64,000 nt of DNA from Mycobacterium sherrisii (GTDB lineage: Bacteria > Actinomycetota > Actinomycetes > Mycobacteriales > Mycobacteriaceae). Position numbers and translations under genes: made by a program. The notes under the pieces are model-generated. The model saw nothing but the letters and a program-made list of their open reading frames with translations, did not search any database and was not told where the DNA came from. Positions within the stretch are counted from its first letter, which is position 1; the number at the start of each line of letters is the position of its first letter. Positions 46,901-53,850 of this stretch are shown here, in pieces. The stretch is from contig NZ_LQPT01000101.1 of the NCBI RefSeq assembly GCF_002102355.1, forward strand, positions 62,001 to 126,000, written 5' to 3'.

Positions 46901-49900
46901 TTGGCGGCCACACCCACGAACACGCCGGTTCGGCTGCCGCGCAGCGCCCCCGGCGAGTACCCGGCGCGTTCCAGACCCTCCCAGACCATCTCGAGCATCA
47001 GCCGCTGCTGCGGCTCGATCCACACGGCCTCGCGCGGGGAGATGCCGAAGAACTCGGGATCGAATCCGTCGATTTCGTCCAGAAACCCGCCATACCGGGT
47101 GTAGGTCTTGCCCGGGGTGTCCGGATCCGGGTCGTAGAACTCGTCGATGTCGAAACGGTCCTCGGGCACTTCGCGGATCGCGTCGACGCCGCCGGACAGC
47201 AGCTCCCAGAACGCTTCCGGGTCGGGCGCACCCGGGAAGCGGCACGAGACCGCGACGATCGCGATCGGTTCGTCGGTGCGCGTCGTCACCGCCGACGCCG
47301 GCTCCGGCCGCGCCTTGGTAGCCGCCGGGTCGTCGAGTTCGAGCACCTCGCCCAGCAGATAGTCGGCCACGTCGGAGAGCCTGGGGTGATCCATCGCCAG
47401 CGTGGCCGGGATCTGTTTGCCCACCCCTTCTTCGAGGTGGCGGCGTAATTCGATCGCCATCAGCGAATCCATGCCAAGATCGAAAAACCCTGCGTCCGCA
47501 CGTACTTCGTCGGCATCGACGCGGGTGACCTCCGCGACCGCATCGCGCAGGTAGTCGGTCAGCAGCTTCTTGCGCTGCTGCACCGGTGCGCCGGCGAGCC
47601 GCTCGACCAGTGCGGTCTTGCCGGTTGCGGTCACCGCTGGAGCCGGCTCGGGCACCTCGCGTTGCAGCTCCGCCAGAAACGCGCGCCGGCCCGCCTGTTG
47701 GTAGAGCGGCAAGAACCGGCCCCAGTCGATGCGGGCCACCACACCTTGGGCGAGCCCCGGCTCGGCGGGCGCCACCGCCTCGGCCAGGCCCGCAAGCGCA
47801 TCGGCCGCCGCCATGGCCTTGACCCCGCGCTGCTCGAGTCGGGCACGCGACTGCGCGTCCGCCATGCCGGCCGACCACGGCCCGAAATTGACGCTGACCG
47901 CCCGGATGCCCTGTTCGCGCAGCCGCCAGGCCAGCCCGTCGAGGAAGGCGTTCGCCGCGCCGTAGGCCGTCTGGCCGTATCCGCCCCACACCGAGGCGAT
48001 CGAGGACGTGCTGATGAAGAAGTCGAGCTTGCACTCGGTCGCCGCTTCGCTCAAATGCCAAGCACCCCAGACCTTGCCGGCGAAGACGCGATCGACCTCG
48101 GCGTCGTCCAGGGCGGCCAGCGGGGTGGTGCCGATCTCGCCCGCGGCGTGGACGATACCGGCCAGCGCCGGCAGCTCGGCCTGCACGCTCGCCAGCAGCC
48201 GGTCCACGTCATGCGCATCGGCGACATCGGCGGTGACGACGCGGATTTGGCAACCGTGCTGTTTGCTCAGGGCGGTGATGCGTTGTTGCGCGGCCTGGGT
48301 CGGCTCGCGCCTACTGGTCAGCACCAGGTTCCCCGCGCCGTGCCCGGCCAGGTGTCCGGCGATCTCCAACCCGATCGCTCCCAGCCCGCCGGTCACCAAA
48401 TACGTTGCGTCACTGCGGAGTTGCAGCGCCGCCCCACTCGGCGGCCCGCTGCGTCGCACCAACCGCGGGACGTAGGTCGCCGGGCCGCGCAGCGCGAGCT
48501 GATCTTCCCGAGCGGTCGCGCCATCCGGTGTGCCGATGCGGTCGATCAGCGCGGCCCATTCATCGGCGGTGCCGTCACCGAGGTCGACCAGTCCGCCCCA
48601 CAGCTGCGGCAACTCGAGCGAGGCGGCACGGCCGAATCCCCACAGGCAGCTCTGCTGAGGGGCCACCAGATCCGCATCGAGGACGCGCTGGGCACCGCGG
48701 GTGACCAGCCAGATCGGGCTGCGTAGTTCGGCGGCGAGCGCGGCGCGGAAGAGCCGCCGGGTTCCGCCGAGGATTCGGTGTTGCATGCGCAACAGCGACC
48801 GCATCGTCGGGGTGGTCCCGGCCTCCAGCGCGGCGACGTGCACGATGCGCGGCGTCGAATCCGCGGTCGCGGCAGCGCGCAACGCGTGGGTGAGCGCCTC
48901 TTCGTCGGCATCGGAGGCGGGCAGGCCGATCACGCGATGCGGATGGTTACCGGCGGTCAGCAGGTCGACCAGTGGCGCAACCACGTCCGCCGCATCGCCG
49001 ACGACGATCCACTCGGACCGCTCGTCGGAACCGGGACCGGATAGTGGCGATGCGGATTTCTCCCAGCGGATCTCGTAGCGGTCATCCCCGATGGCCCGGC
49101 TGGTCCGTTGTTGATTGTGCTGTGCCGCAAGCTTGCTGAGCACACTGAGGGTTTGCTGATCGTCGCTGTTCGCGTCGAGCAGGGTGGCAAGTTCTTCGAT
49201 CCGTCCGTCCTCGAGCAGACGGACGGTTTCGGTGCGCGGTCCGCCGTTGACCGCGGTGGCGTGGTCTCCCTTCTCGGGACGTTCGCGCTCGTCGCGGAAC
49301 CAGTATTGACGGCGCTCGAACGGATAGGTGGGCAGGTCGAGCTTGCGGGCCTGGGGCCGGCGCAGGGCCGCGAAGTCGGGCAGGTGTCCCAACACGTAGG
49401 CATCGGCGACGGCTTCGGTGATCTGCCGGTGGTCGGCGGTGTTCCGGCGCAGCGAGGTGATCACCCGCGGCGCCGTGGCCGGGTCGGGCCACGCCGACAG
49501 CGCCGCGGCGGACAACACCGGGCGGGGGCCGATCTCAAGCAGTAGTTTGCAGTTCAGCTCGGCCAGCGTGCGCACGCTCTTGGCGAACTCCACCGGCTGA
49601 CGGGCGTGGCGGCGCCAGTAAGCCCCGTCCAGCTTCACACTGCGGCCCAGCGCCGCCCCGGTTCGGTTGTCAATCAAGATTCGTTGCGGCGCAGCGGAGT
49701 TGAATTTATCCGCACACGACTCGAATTCGTCGAGGATCGGGTCCAGCAGCGCCGAGTGGAACGCGTGGCTGGTGTCCAGCCAGTCACAACGCACACCGTC
49801 GGACGTCAATCCGGCGACCACACGCTCCAAATCGATTGCCGGCCCGGATAATACGGTGTTGGCTCCGTTGTAGGCCGCCACGGACAGGCTGGGGAATTCG

Positions 49901-51978
49901 TCGGTCAGCGCCTCGACCCGCTGCGCGGCGGTGAACACCGCGACCATGCGGCCACCGGCGGGCAGACTGCCGAACAGCCGGCCCCGTTCGGCCATCAGCA
50001 ACGCGCCGTCCTGCATGCTGAGCACCCCCGCGACGCAGGCGGCCGAATACTGGCCGACGCTGTGGCCCAGCACCACGTCCGGCTGCAGGTCCCAGGACTG
50101 CCACAGCCGCGCGAGGCCCAGCTCCACCGCGAACAGCGCGGGCTGTGCGTAGCCGGTCTGCTGCAGCATCGCATCGCAGTCCGGGCTGTCGACGTCGAAA
50201 ATCACGTCCAGCAACGGCTTTTCGAGAATGCCGGCCACGGCGTCGGCGCAGCGCTGCAGCGTCTCGGCGAACACCGGTTCGGTGTCGAACAGTTCGCGGG
50301 CCATGCCGGGGTACTGGCTGCCCTGGCCGGTGAACAGCCAGGCCGTCTTGGGTGTGTCGTGACATTCGCCGCGGAACAATCCCGGGGCGGGGCGGTCGTC
50401 AGCCAAAGCGCCGAGCAGGTCGATGACCGATTCTCGCGAGTTGACCACCAACGCGGCGCGCTGCTCCAGGTGCGCGCGAGCCGCCCCGGCGGTGAAGCAC
50501 ACGTCCGCCAGGGTGGCCTCGGGGTGCGCGCGCAGCCAGTCGCGGTACTCATCGGCCAGCCGCGTCAACGCCCCCGGTGTGCGCGCCGAGAGCGGAAGGA
50601 TGCTGAATCGTCGGTCACCCTCCGGCTCGGCCGGAGCCGGCGCCGCGGCGACCGTCGGCTCGGGGGCCTCCTCGAGGATGATGTGGGCATTCGTCCCGGC
50701 GAATCCGAAGGAGCTGACGCCGGCGATGCGGGGGCGGCCGTTGCGTTCCCACGGCGTCGGTTCCGTGACGACCTCTACCGGGAGCCGGTCCCACGGGATG
50801 TGCGGCGACGGATTCTGGAAGTGCAGGTGCCGCGGCAGCAGCTCGTTCTCCAGCGCCAGGATGACTTTGATCACTCCGGCGATACCCGCGGCCGCCTCCA
50901 GGTGCCCGATGTTCGTCTTCACCGAGCCGATCAGCAGCGGCTGGTCAGGTTGGCGGCCGGCGCCGAGCACCGCACCCGCGGCCTGCGCCTCGATCGGGTC
51001 GCCCAGCGACGTCCCGGTGCCGTGTGCCTCCAGGTACCCGACGTGCTGGGGTTCGATGTCGGCACGTTTCAGCGCGTCGGCGATGACCCGTTGTTGGGCA
51101 ACCCCGTTGGGTACCGTCAATCCACCCGACGCGCCGTCCTGGTTGATCGCGCTGCCGCGGATCACGGCCCGAATCCGGTCACCGTCGCGCAGGGCGTCCT
51201 CGAGGCGCTTGATCACGATGACGCCGCAACCCTCGCCGCGGACGTAGCCATCCGCGGCCGCGTCGAAGGTCTTGCATCGGCCGTCGGGCGCCAGCATCTG
51301 CGCGCTGGAGAAGGTGATCATCGTCGCCGGGGTGAGCAGAACGTTCGCGCCGCCCGCCAACGCCAGGTCGCACTCGTTTAAGCGAAGTGCTTGACACGCT
51401 TGATGGATCGCGACCAGCGACGAGCTGCATGCCGTGTCGACAGCGACCGCGGGACCTTGCAGCCCCAACCGGTAACTGATCCGGCCCGCGGCCGCGGCGT
51501 TTGACGTCCCGATGGCCATGTAGGCCTCGATCTCGGGGTAGGTCAGTTCATCGGATGCCATGCCCAGGTAGTCGTGGGTAGCCAGCCCGACGAACACACC
51601 GGTGTTGGTGTTCGCCAGGGCCGTTGGTGCGATGCCCGAGTGCTCCACCGCACGCCACGCCGTTTCCAGCAAGATCCGGTGCTGCGGATCCATCAGCCTG
51701 ACCTCGCGCGCCGACATGCCGAAGAACGGGGCGTCGAATCCGGTCACGTCGTCGACGAACCCGGCGCGGCGGGTGACCACCTTGCCCGGAGTGCCGGGTT
51801 CCGGGTCGAAGAATTCGTCCACGTCCCAGCGGTCGCGCGGCACCTCGGATATCGCATCCCGGCCGTCTCGCAACACATCCCAGAACTCGTCGGCGTCGGC
51901 AGCTCCAGGGAAGCGCGCCGCGTACCCGATGATTGCGAAAGCCGCTGCCGGACCTCCCAGATCTTCGACGGATGCCAT
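40942..51978 (-). CDS. pks: Bimodular type I polyketide synthase of the TPP locus (phleic acid synthase)
   Basis: 3678 residues. Module 1: KS (about 13-435, Cys184 in DTACSSS), AT (545-860, Ser640 in GHSVG), KR (core near 1197, GGLGAIG), ACP (Ser1505 in LGMDSL). Module 2: KS (1567-1990, Cys1741), AT (2110-2420, Ser2204), DH (His2502 in HVIYGTVVVP), ER (2985-3295, HAASGGVG), KR (near 3313) and ACP (Ser3613). No thioesterase. Both ATs read HAFH, the malonyl-CoA signature, so chains are unbranched. By gene order this is the PKS of trehalose polyphleate synthesis, which makes phleic acids with one double bond per four carbons. Module 1 lacks a DH. Start ATG 51978 follows GGGAGGA; the frame is open to 52191 without homology. 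Confidence 0.93.
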   Translation of the reverse strand: MASVEDLGGPAAAFAIIGYAARFPGAADADEFWDVLRDGRDAISEVPRDRWDVDEFFDPEPGTPGKVVTRRAGFVDDVTGFDAPFFGMSAREVRLMDPQHRILLETAWRAVEHSGIAPTALANTNTGVFVGLATHDYLGMASDELTYPEIEAYMAIGTSNAAAAGRISYRLGLQGPAVAVDTACSSSLVAIHQACQALRLNECDLALAGGANVLLTPATMITFSSAQMLAPDGRCKTFDAAADGYVRGEGCGVIVIKRLEDALRDGDRIRAVIRGSAINQDGASGGLTVPNGVAQQRVIADALKRADIEPQHVGYLEAHGTGTSLGDPIEAQAAGAVLGAGRQPDQPLLIGSVKTNIGHLEAAAGIAGVIKVILALENELLPRHLHFQNPSPHIPWDRLPVEVVTEPTPWERNGRPRIAGVSSFGFAGTNAHIILEEAPEPTVAAAPAPAEPEGDRRFSILPLSARTPGALTRLADEYRDWLRAHPEATLADVCFTAGAARAHLEQRAALVVNSRESVIDLLGALADDRPAPGLFRGECHDTPKTAWLFTGQGSQYPGMARELFDTEPVFAETLQRCADAVAGILEKPLLDVIFDVDSPDCDAMLQQTGYAQPALFAVELGLARLWQSWDLQPDVVLGHSVGQYSAACVAGVLSMQDGALLMAERGRLFGSLPAGGRMVAVFTAAQRVEALTDEFPSLSVAAYNGANTVLSGPAIDLERVVAGLTSDGVRCDWLDTSHAFHSALLDPILDEFESCADKFNSAAPQRILIDNRTGAALGRSVKLDGAYWRRHARQPVEFAKSVRTLAELNCKLLLEIGPRPVLSAAALSAWPDPATAPRVITSLRRNTADHRQITEAVADAYVLGHLPDFAALRRPQARKLDLPTYPFERRQYWFRDERERPEKGDHATAVNGGPRTETVRLLEDGRIEELATLLDANSDDQQTLSVLSKLAAQHNQQRTSRAIGDDRYEIRWEKSASPLSGPGSDERSEWIVVGDAADVVAPLVDLLTAGNHPHRVIGLPASDADEEALTHALRAAATADSTPRIVHVAALEAGTTPTMRSLLRMQHRILGGTRRLFRAALAAELRSPIWLVTRGAQRVLDADLVAPQQSCLWGFGRAASLELPQLWGGLVDLGDGTADEWAALIDRIGTPDGATAREDQLALRGPATYVPRLVRRSGPPSGAALQLRSDATYLVTGGLGAIGLEIAGHLAGHGAGNLVLTSRREPTQAAQQRITALSKQHGCQIRVVTADVADAHDVDRLLASVQAELPALAGIVHAAGEIGTTPLAALDDAEVDRVFAGKVWGAWHLSEAATECKLDFFISTSSIASVWGGYGQTAYGAANAFLDGLAWRLREQGIRAVSVNFGPWSAGMADAQSRARLEQRGVKAMAAADALAGLAEAVAPAEPGLAQGVVARIDWGRFLPLYQQAGRRAFLAELQREVPEPAPAVTATGKTALVERLAGAPVQQRKKLLTDYLRDAVAEVTRVDADEVRADAGFFDLGMDSLMAIELRRHLEEGVGKQIPATLAMDHPRLSDVADYLLGEVLELDDPAATKARPEPASAVTTRTDEPIAIVAVSCRFPGAPDPEAFWELLSGGVDAIREVPEDRFDIDEFYDPDPDTPGKTYTRYGGFLDEIDGFDPEFFGISPREAVWIEPQQRLMLEMVWEGLERAGYSPGALRGSRTGVFVGVAANEYAHLLSSEPIDKIEPHFITGNALNAISGRVAFALGFEGPAVAVDTACSSALVAVHQACQALHAGDCDLALAGGVNVLLSPVTVIAASRARMLSPVGRCKTFDASADGYVRSEGCGILVLKRLSDAERDGDRICAVIPSSAVNQDGASSGLTVPNGGAQQRLIGTALARAGLSGGEVDYLEAHGTGTPLGDPIEVQAAAAAYGTARDADRPLLIGSVKTNIGHTESASGAAGLIKVVLSLQHQTLPPSLHFEQPSPHIPWESLPVRVVDKATPWQTNGRPRRAGVSSFGFTGTNAHVLVEEPPQRGHLDGDGAAEPAPEAKSEDQPRVLVLSARSPEALVALARRYEVWLNVHPDVDLAEVCRTAGTGRSHFEHRAALVVDSVEGAREALAELAENRLRPGVVRGEHTHHPTTAWLFTGQGSQHPGMARELFDTEPVFAETVTRCAEVVADILPYPLLDVLFATDRSGPQDAQETLRHTSFAQPALFAVEMGLARLWQSWGIQPDVVLGHSVGQYAAACVAGVFSLEDGARLIARRGQLFGSLPDGGRMVAVFYDAKHVEEIAGEFPRVSVGAYNGPNTVLSGPGEDLEQVVARFENEGIRCTWLDTSHAFHSELLDPILDEFESYAAQVEYHTPTMPLVCNRTGGVLTAQTPLDAQYWRRHSRQPVQFAESVRTVAALGCSVLMEIGPQPVLTGAAVQVWPEHLAAPRAIVSLRKGVSDRRQIADAIAAAYVGGLRPDFATLHRDSRVRVELPTYPFQRRRFWPKTTGVAIDGPAVAGILGSAKDLASGDCVYTSRLSVKSQPWLSDHVIYGTVVVPGATYAAMALAAVGAPARVKDVFFYEPIILPEKSSREVQLTLHPLGNDGESKFQVHSRPYGERGGEWSLNAEGTVQTGAGEPAPDGDPVDEAIERLDRMRPQELFETFADLELAWGPTWSGSLKSLWLGQGEAIGDMLVGEELAEQLGAEPMHPVLMDLCTGVAFPAFPALLAAEQGVNDLFLPLRYGQVTLREKMPRRFYCRARWHDSELNSETQVFDLDFLDRDGRHLGGIREFTVKRAPREALLRGLGGDTTRLLYTLGWHEVPPPGAAADTAAGPDGTWLIGGFDELAAAVPGCIPFDRATNPQPLGQVLAQAAERGLPFAGVVWRSSGPDAPGGPAARLEAEITHLLSAVHAVQNGAQNGGVKLPGGLWIVTERAVATESGEPVDAVQAALWGFGRTVINEEPALRARLVDCDGSPEAVQALAALLATPSGPPEEPELAVRQGKLLASRLLPWARSGHLAVPRSGDYVLAPTERGAIDNLRLTETEVPPPDEGYVQVRVQAAGLNFRDVLNVLGLYPGDPGPIGGDFAGTVTQLGSGVTGLEVGQRVYGFMQGAFSSRFNVPAQLLAPIPDGISAVEAATIPAAALTVRLAFDWAQLKPGERVLIHAASGGVGLAAVQMAQQCGATVYATASTFKRATLRKLGVEHVYDSRTTDFADQILADTGGAGVDVVLNSLTNEGFLEATVRATAQNGRFAEIAKRDIWTPEQMAEARPDIAYEIVALDTVTCQDPDRIRALLTEVSAGLADGSWQPLPAEIYPLTEARAAFRRMQQARHIGKIVVQIPSPLQPRPDRSYLITGGLGAIGLHMASYLAQLGAGDIVLTSRREPDAQAQRCIEEITERYKTRIHVFTADVAAESDVAGLLGRIRAELPPLAGVVHLAGVLDDALLSQQNLDRFRTTLAPKAFGAEHLDSLTEGDELDFFVVSSSVSSLFGSPGQSNYATANAFLDGLVARRRARGRPATGLNFGPWAQGGMASSEAATANISAQGLIPLDPSAALGALAEVVANGTGQAAVLKANWQRAAKLLGSSRPPVLDLVLPSAAGEVGGDSELLKQLQEIPVPQRAAFVTEFLQREVQNFLRLAQPPAASSRFLDLGTDSLMAIELRNRLHSQFGGAFTINATAVFDYPTIGGLAEYLVSQLPDADSAPAEPDSARQADADPAGG
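45100..45660 (-). repeat. AT-domain repeat copy 2 within the PKS gene (copy 1 at 49790-50350)
   Basis: The two AT domains are near-copies at both protein and DNA level. FTGQGSQHPGMARELFDTEP versus FTGQGSQYPGMARELFDTEP, and DTSHAFHSELLDPILDEFES versus DTSHAFHSALLDPILDEFES, differ by single residues. Surrounding linker and KR sequences are far less alike. The direct repeats lie about 4.7 kb apart and imply duplication or gene conversion. Confidence 0.75.
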
Positions 51979-52286
51979 GCGCTTGTCCTCCCTTGGCCGG
52001 TCAAGATCGATCCTTTGGGGAGGCCGGCTGTGCTCGGAGAACCATTCCCGAAGGCCAGCACCGCATTTGCAGCGCCCGCACCGCACAGTGGCAACCAATG
52101 CGGCTGCCGCCCCCACCTCCCGCGCCGACCGCTCCATCGCAATGAACGGCCCGCCGGATCCGTCAGCGAGTGTAGGCGGTGGCCCGCGCACGGATGCGAC
52201 GGTGACCGGACGGCGGGTTATCTTGGTGGCGCCGCCAGCGTGGCCGGACGCGAGCCCTGTATGCCGACGGAGAGGGAGAAGTAGTT
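51979..52286. other. Divergent promoter region between pks and papA3
   Basis: 308 bases with no supported gene; the pks frame stays open through most of it without any domain similarity. It must hold the promoters of both halves of the TPP locus. Candidate elements are an imperfect repeat CTTGGCC/GGTCAAG at 51991-52004 just upstream of pks and TTATCTT near 52218-52224 upstream of papA3. Neither is strong. Confidence 0.5.
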
Positions 52287-53708
52287 TTGCGCATCGGGAA
52301 AATTACGGTCGGCGCACTCGGTGAATGGGCAGTAACCGCAGGTTCGGTCACCTCTTGGCACCCGACGGCCGGGTCCAGCGAAAAGGTCCGACGGGCGCCG
52401 GTTAGTTCCGTGCCGGTCAGTTACATGCAAGGCCAGCATCTGCGTAACTACTGCGAACGGACGGCCGCGGGGCTGAATTTCTCCCGGCAGATCATCGCCA
52501 CCTGTGAATTACCTGGCAAATGTGATGTGGCGGCCATGGATCGTGCCGTCAATGCGTACCTGCGTCGCCATGACACATTCCGCAGCTGGTTCGAGCAAAC
52601 CGGTGACGGCGAATTCGTCCGGCACACCCTTGCCGATCCTGCCGACATCGAATTCGCGCCGATCGACCACGGTCACATGACGGTCGAGCAGATCCACGCT
52701 CACGTCGTGGCCATCCCGAGTCCGCTGGAGTGGGGCTGCTTCACCTTCGGGATCGTGCAGAGCGAGGACCATTTCACGTTCTTTGCCGCGATGGACCACG
52801 TCCACGGGGACGCGACGCTGATCGGCACGACGATGATGGAAGCCAACGGCATGTATTCGGCGCTCAGCGGCGGCGGCGAGGCCTTGACGTTGCCCGACGC
52901 CGGGAGCTTCGACGATTTTTGCACCCGTGAACGCGAGTACACCTCGGCGCTGACGCTGGATTCGCCCGGCGTGCGCGCGTGGATCGACTTCGCGGACAAC
53001 AACGGCGGCGGGTTTCCGGAATTCCCCCTTCCACTGGGCAACCCGACGCAGTCCGACCGCAGTGACATGGCCTCCGAACTTCTGATGGACGCCGCACAGA
53101 CCGAGCGATTCGAATCGGCCTGCGCCGCGGCGGGCGCACGCTTCGTCGGCGGCTTGTTCGCCTGTTTTGCCCTGCTGGAACACGAGTTCACGGGCGCCCT
53201 CACGTATTACGGGCTCACTCCCCGAGACTCCCGCACCGGCGCGGACAACTTCATGACCCAGGGCTGGTTCACCGGCCTGATCCCGATCACCGTGCCGATC
53301 GCCGCCGCCTCGTTCAACGATGCGGCGTGGGCGGCGCAGGCGTCCTTCGATTCCGGTCTGGACATGGCGAAGGTGCCGTACTACCGCGTCCTGGAGTTGG
53401 CGCCGTGGTTGAACTGGCCGCGGCCGAACTTTCCGGTGTCGAACTTCCTGCACGGCGGCGCCGCTCCGCTCAACGCCATCCTCGCCGCGGCGGACCTGGG
53501 GCTGGCGAACAACATCGGCATCTATCCCGACGGCCGGTATTCCTATCAGCTGACCATTTACGTCTTCCGCTACGAGGAGGGCACGGTCATGGCGATCATG
53601 CATCCCGACAATCCGGTCGCCCGCAAGTCTGTGAATCGCTACATGTCCGCTATGAAGTCCGTGTGTGGCCGGGTCGCCGGTAGCGGGCATTGGGGCCGCG
53701 TTGCGTAG
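52287..53708 (+). CDS. papA3: PapA3-type acyltransferase of TPP synthesis
   Basis: 473-residue polyketide-associated acyltransferase. Start TTG behind AGAGGGAGAA; the opening MRIGKITVGALGEW and the segment SSVPVSYMQGQHLRNY match PapA1/PapA3 proteins. The catalytic HxxxD is His171 to Asp175 (MDHVHGDAT). In TPP-producing mycobacteria this protein is required to form the diacyltrehalose precursor on the cytoplasmic side. First gene of papA3-mmpL10-PE-fadD23, divergent from the PKS, the same order as I recall for the M. abscessus TPP locus. Confidence 0.9.
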   Translation: MRIGKITVGALGEWAVTAGSVTSWHPTAGSSEKVRRAPVSSVPVSYMQGQHLRNYCERTAAGLNFSRQIIATCELPGKCDVAAMDRAVNAYLRRHDTFRSWFEQTGDGEFVRHTLADPADIEFAPIDHGHMTVEQIHAHVVAIPSPLEWGCFTFGIVQSEDHFTFFAAMDHVHGDATLIGTTMMEANGMYSALSGGGEALTLPDAGSFDDFCTREREYTSALTLDSPGVRAWIDFADNNGGGFPEFPLPLGNPTQSDRSDMASELLMDAAQTERFESACAAAGARFVGGLFACFALLEHEFTGALTYYGLTPRDSRTGADNFMTQGWFTGLIPITVPIAAASFNDAAWAAQASFDSGLDMAKVPYYRVLELAPWLNWPRPNFPVSNFLHGGAAPLNAILAAADLGLANNIGIYPDGRYSYQLTIYVFRYEEGTVMAIMHPDNPVARKSVNRYMSAMKSVCGRVAGSGHWGRVA

Positions 53709-53792
53709 CGTGGAGCCACCCGATGGCTAGAGATTTTTCGAGGCGCGCGCATTCTCGTCGGGCACACGACGGTTCTGCGCGCCGTGACTTTG

Positions 53793-53831
53793 CGCCGGCG
53801 AGCGTCGCCGGCGGGCGCAGCCGACTGCGCC
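53793..53831 (+). terminator. Two tandem hairpins between papA3 and mmpL10
   Basis: A perfect 9-bp stem (CGCCGGCGA 53793-53801, TCGCCGGCG 53805-53813) is followed immediately by a perfect 7-bp stem (GGCGCAG 53814-53820, CTGCGCC 53825-53831). There is no U-tract. They could reduce read-through into mmpL10 or protect the papA3 mRNA end. Confidence 0.45.
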
Positions 53832-53850
53832 GACCGGGGGCGAGGACGGT

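Noticed and set aside
40942-51978. PKS as Pks12 (mycoketide) or a mycocerosic-type synthase
   Set aside because: Those use methylmalonyl-CoA in at least one AT and fully reducing modules. Here both ATs read HAFH, module 1 lacks DH and ER, and the neighbours are those of the TPP locus.
51979-52191. N-terminal extension of the PKS in the same frame
   Set aside because: No homology to PKS N-termini; a strong GGGAGGA precedes the ATG at 51978 and the KS begins directly after it.
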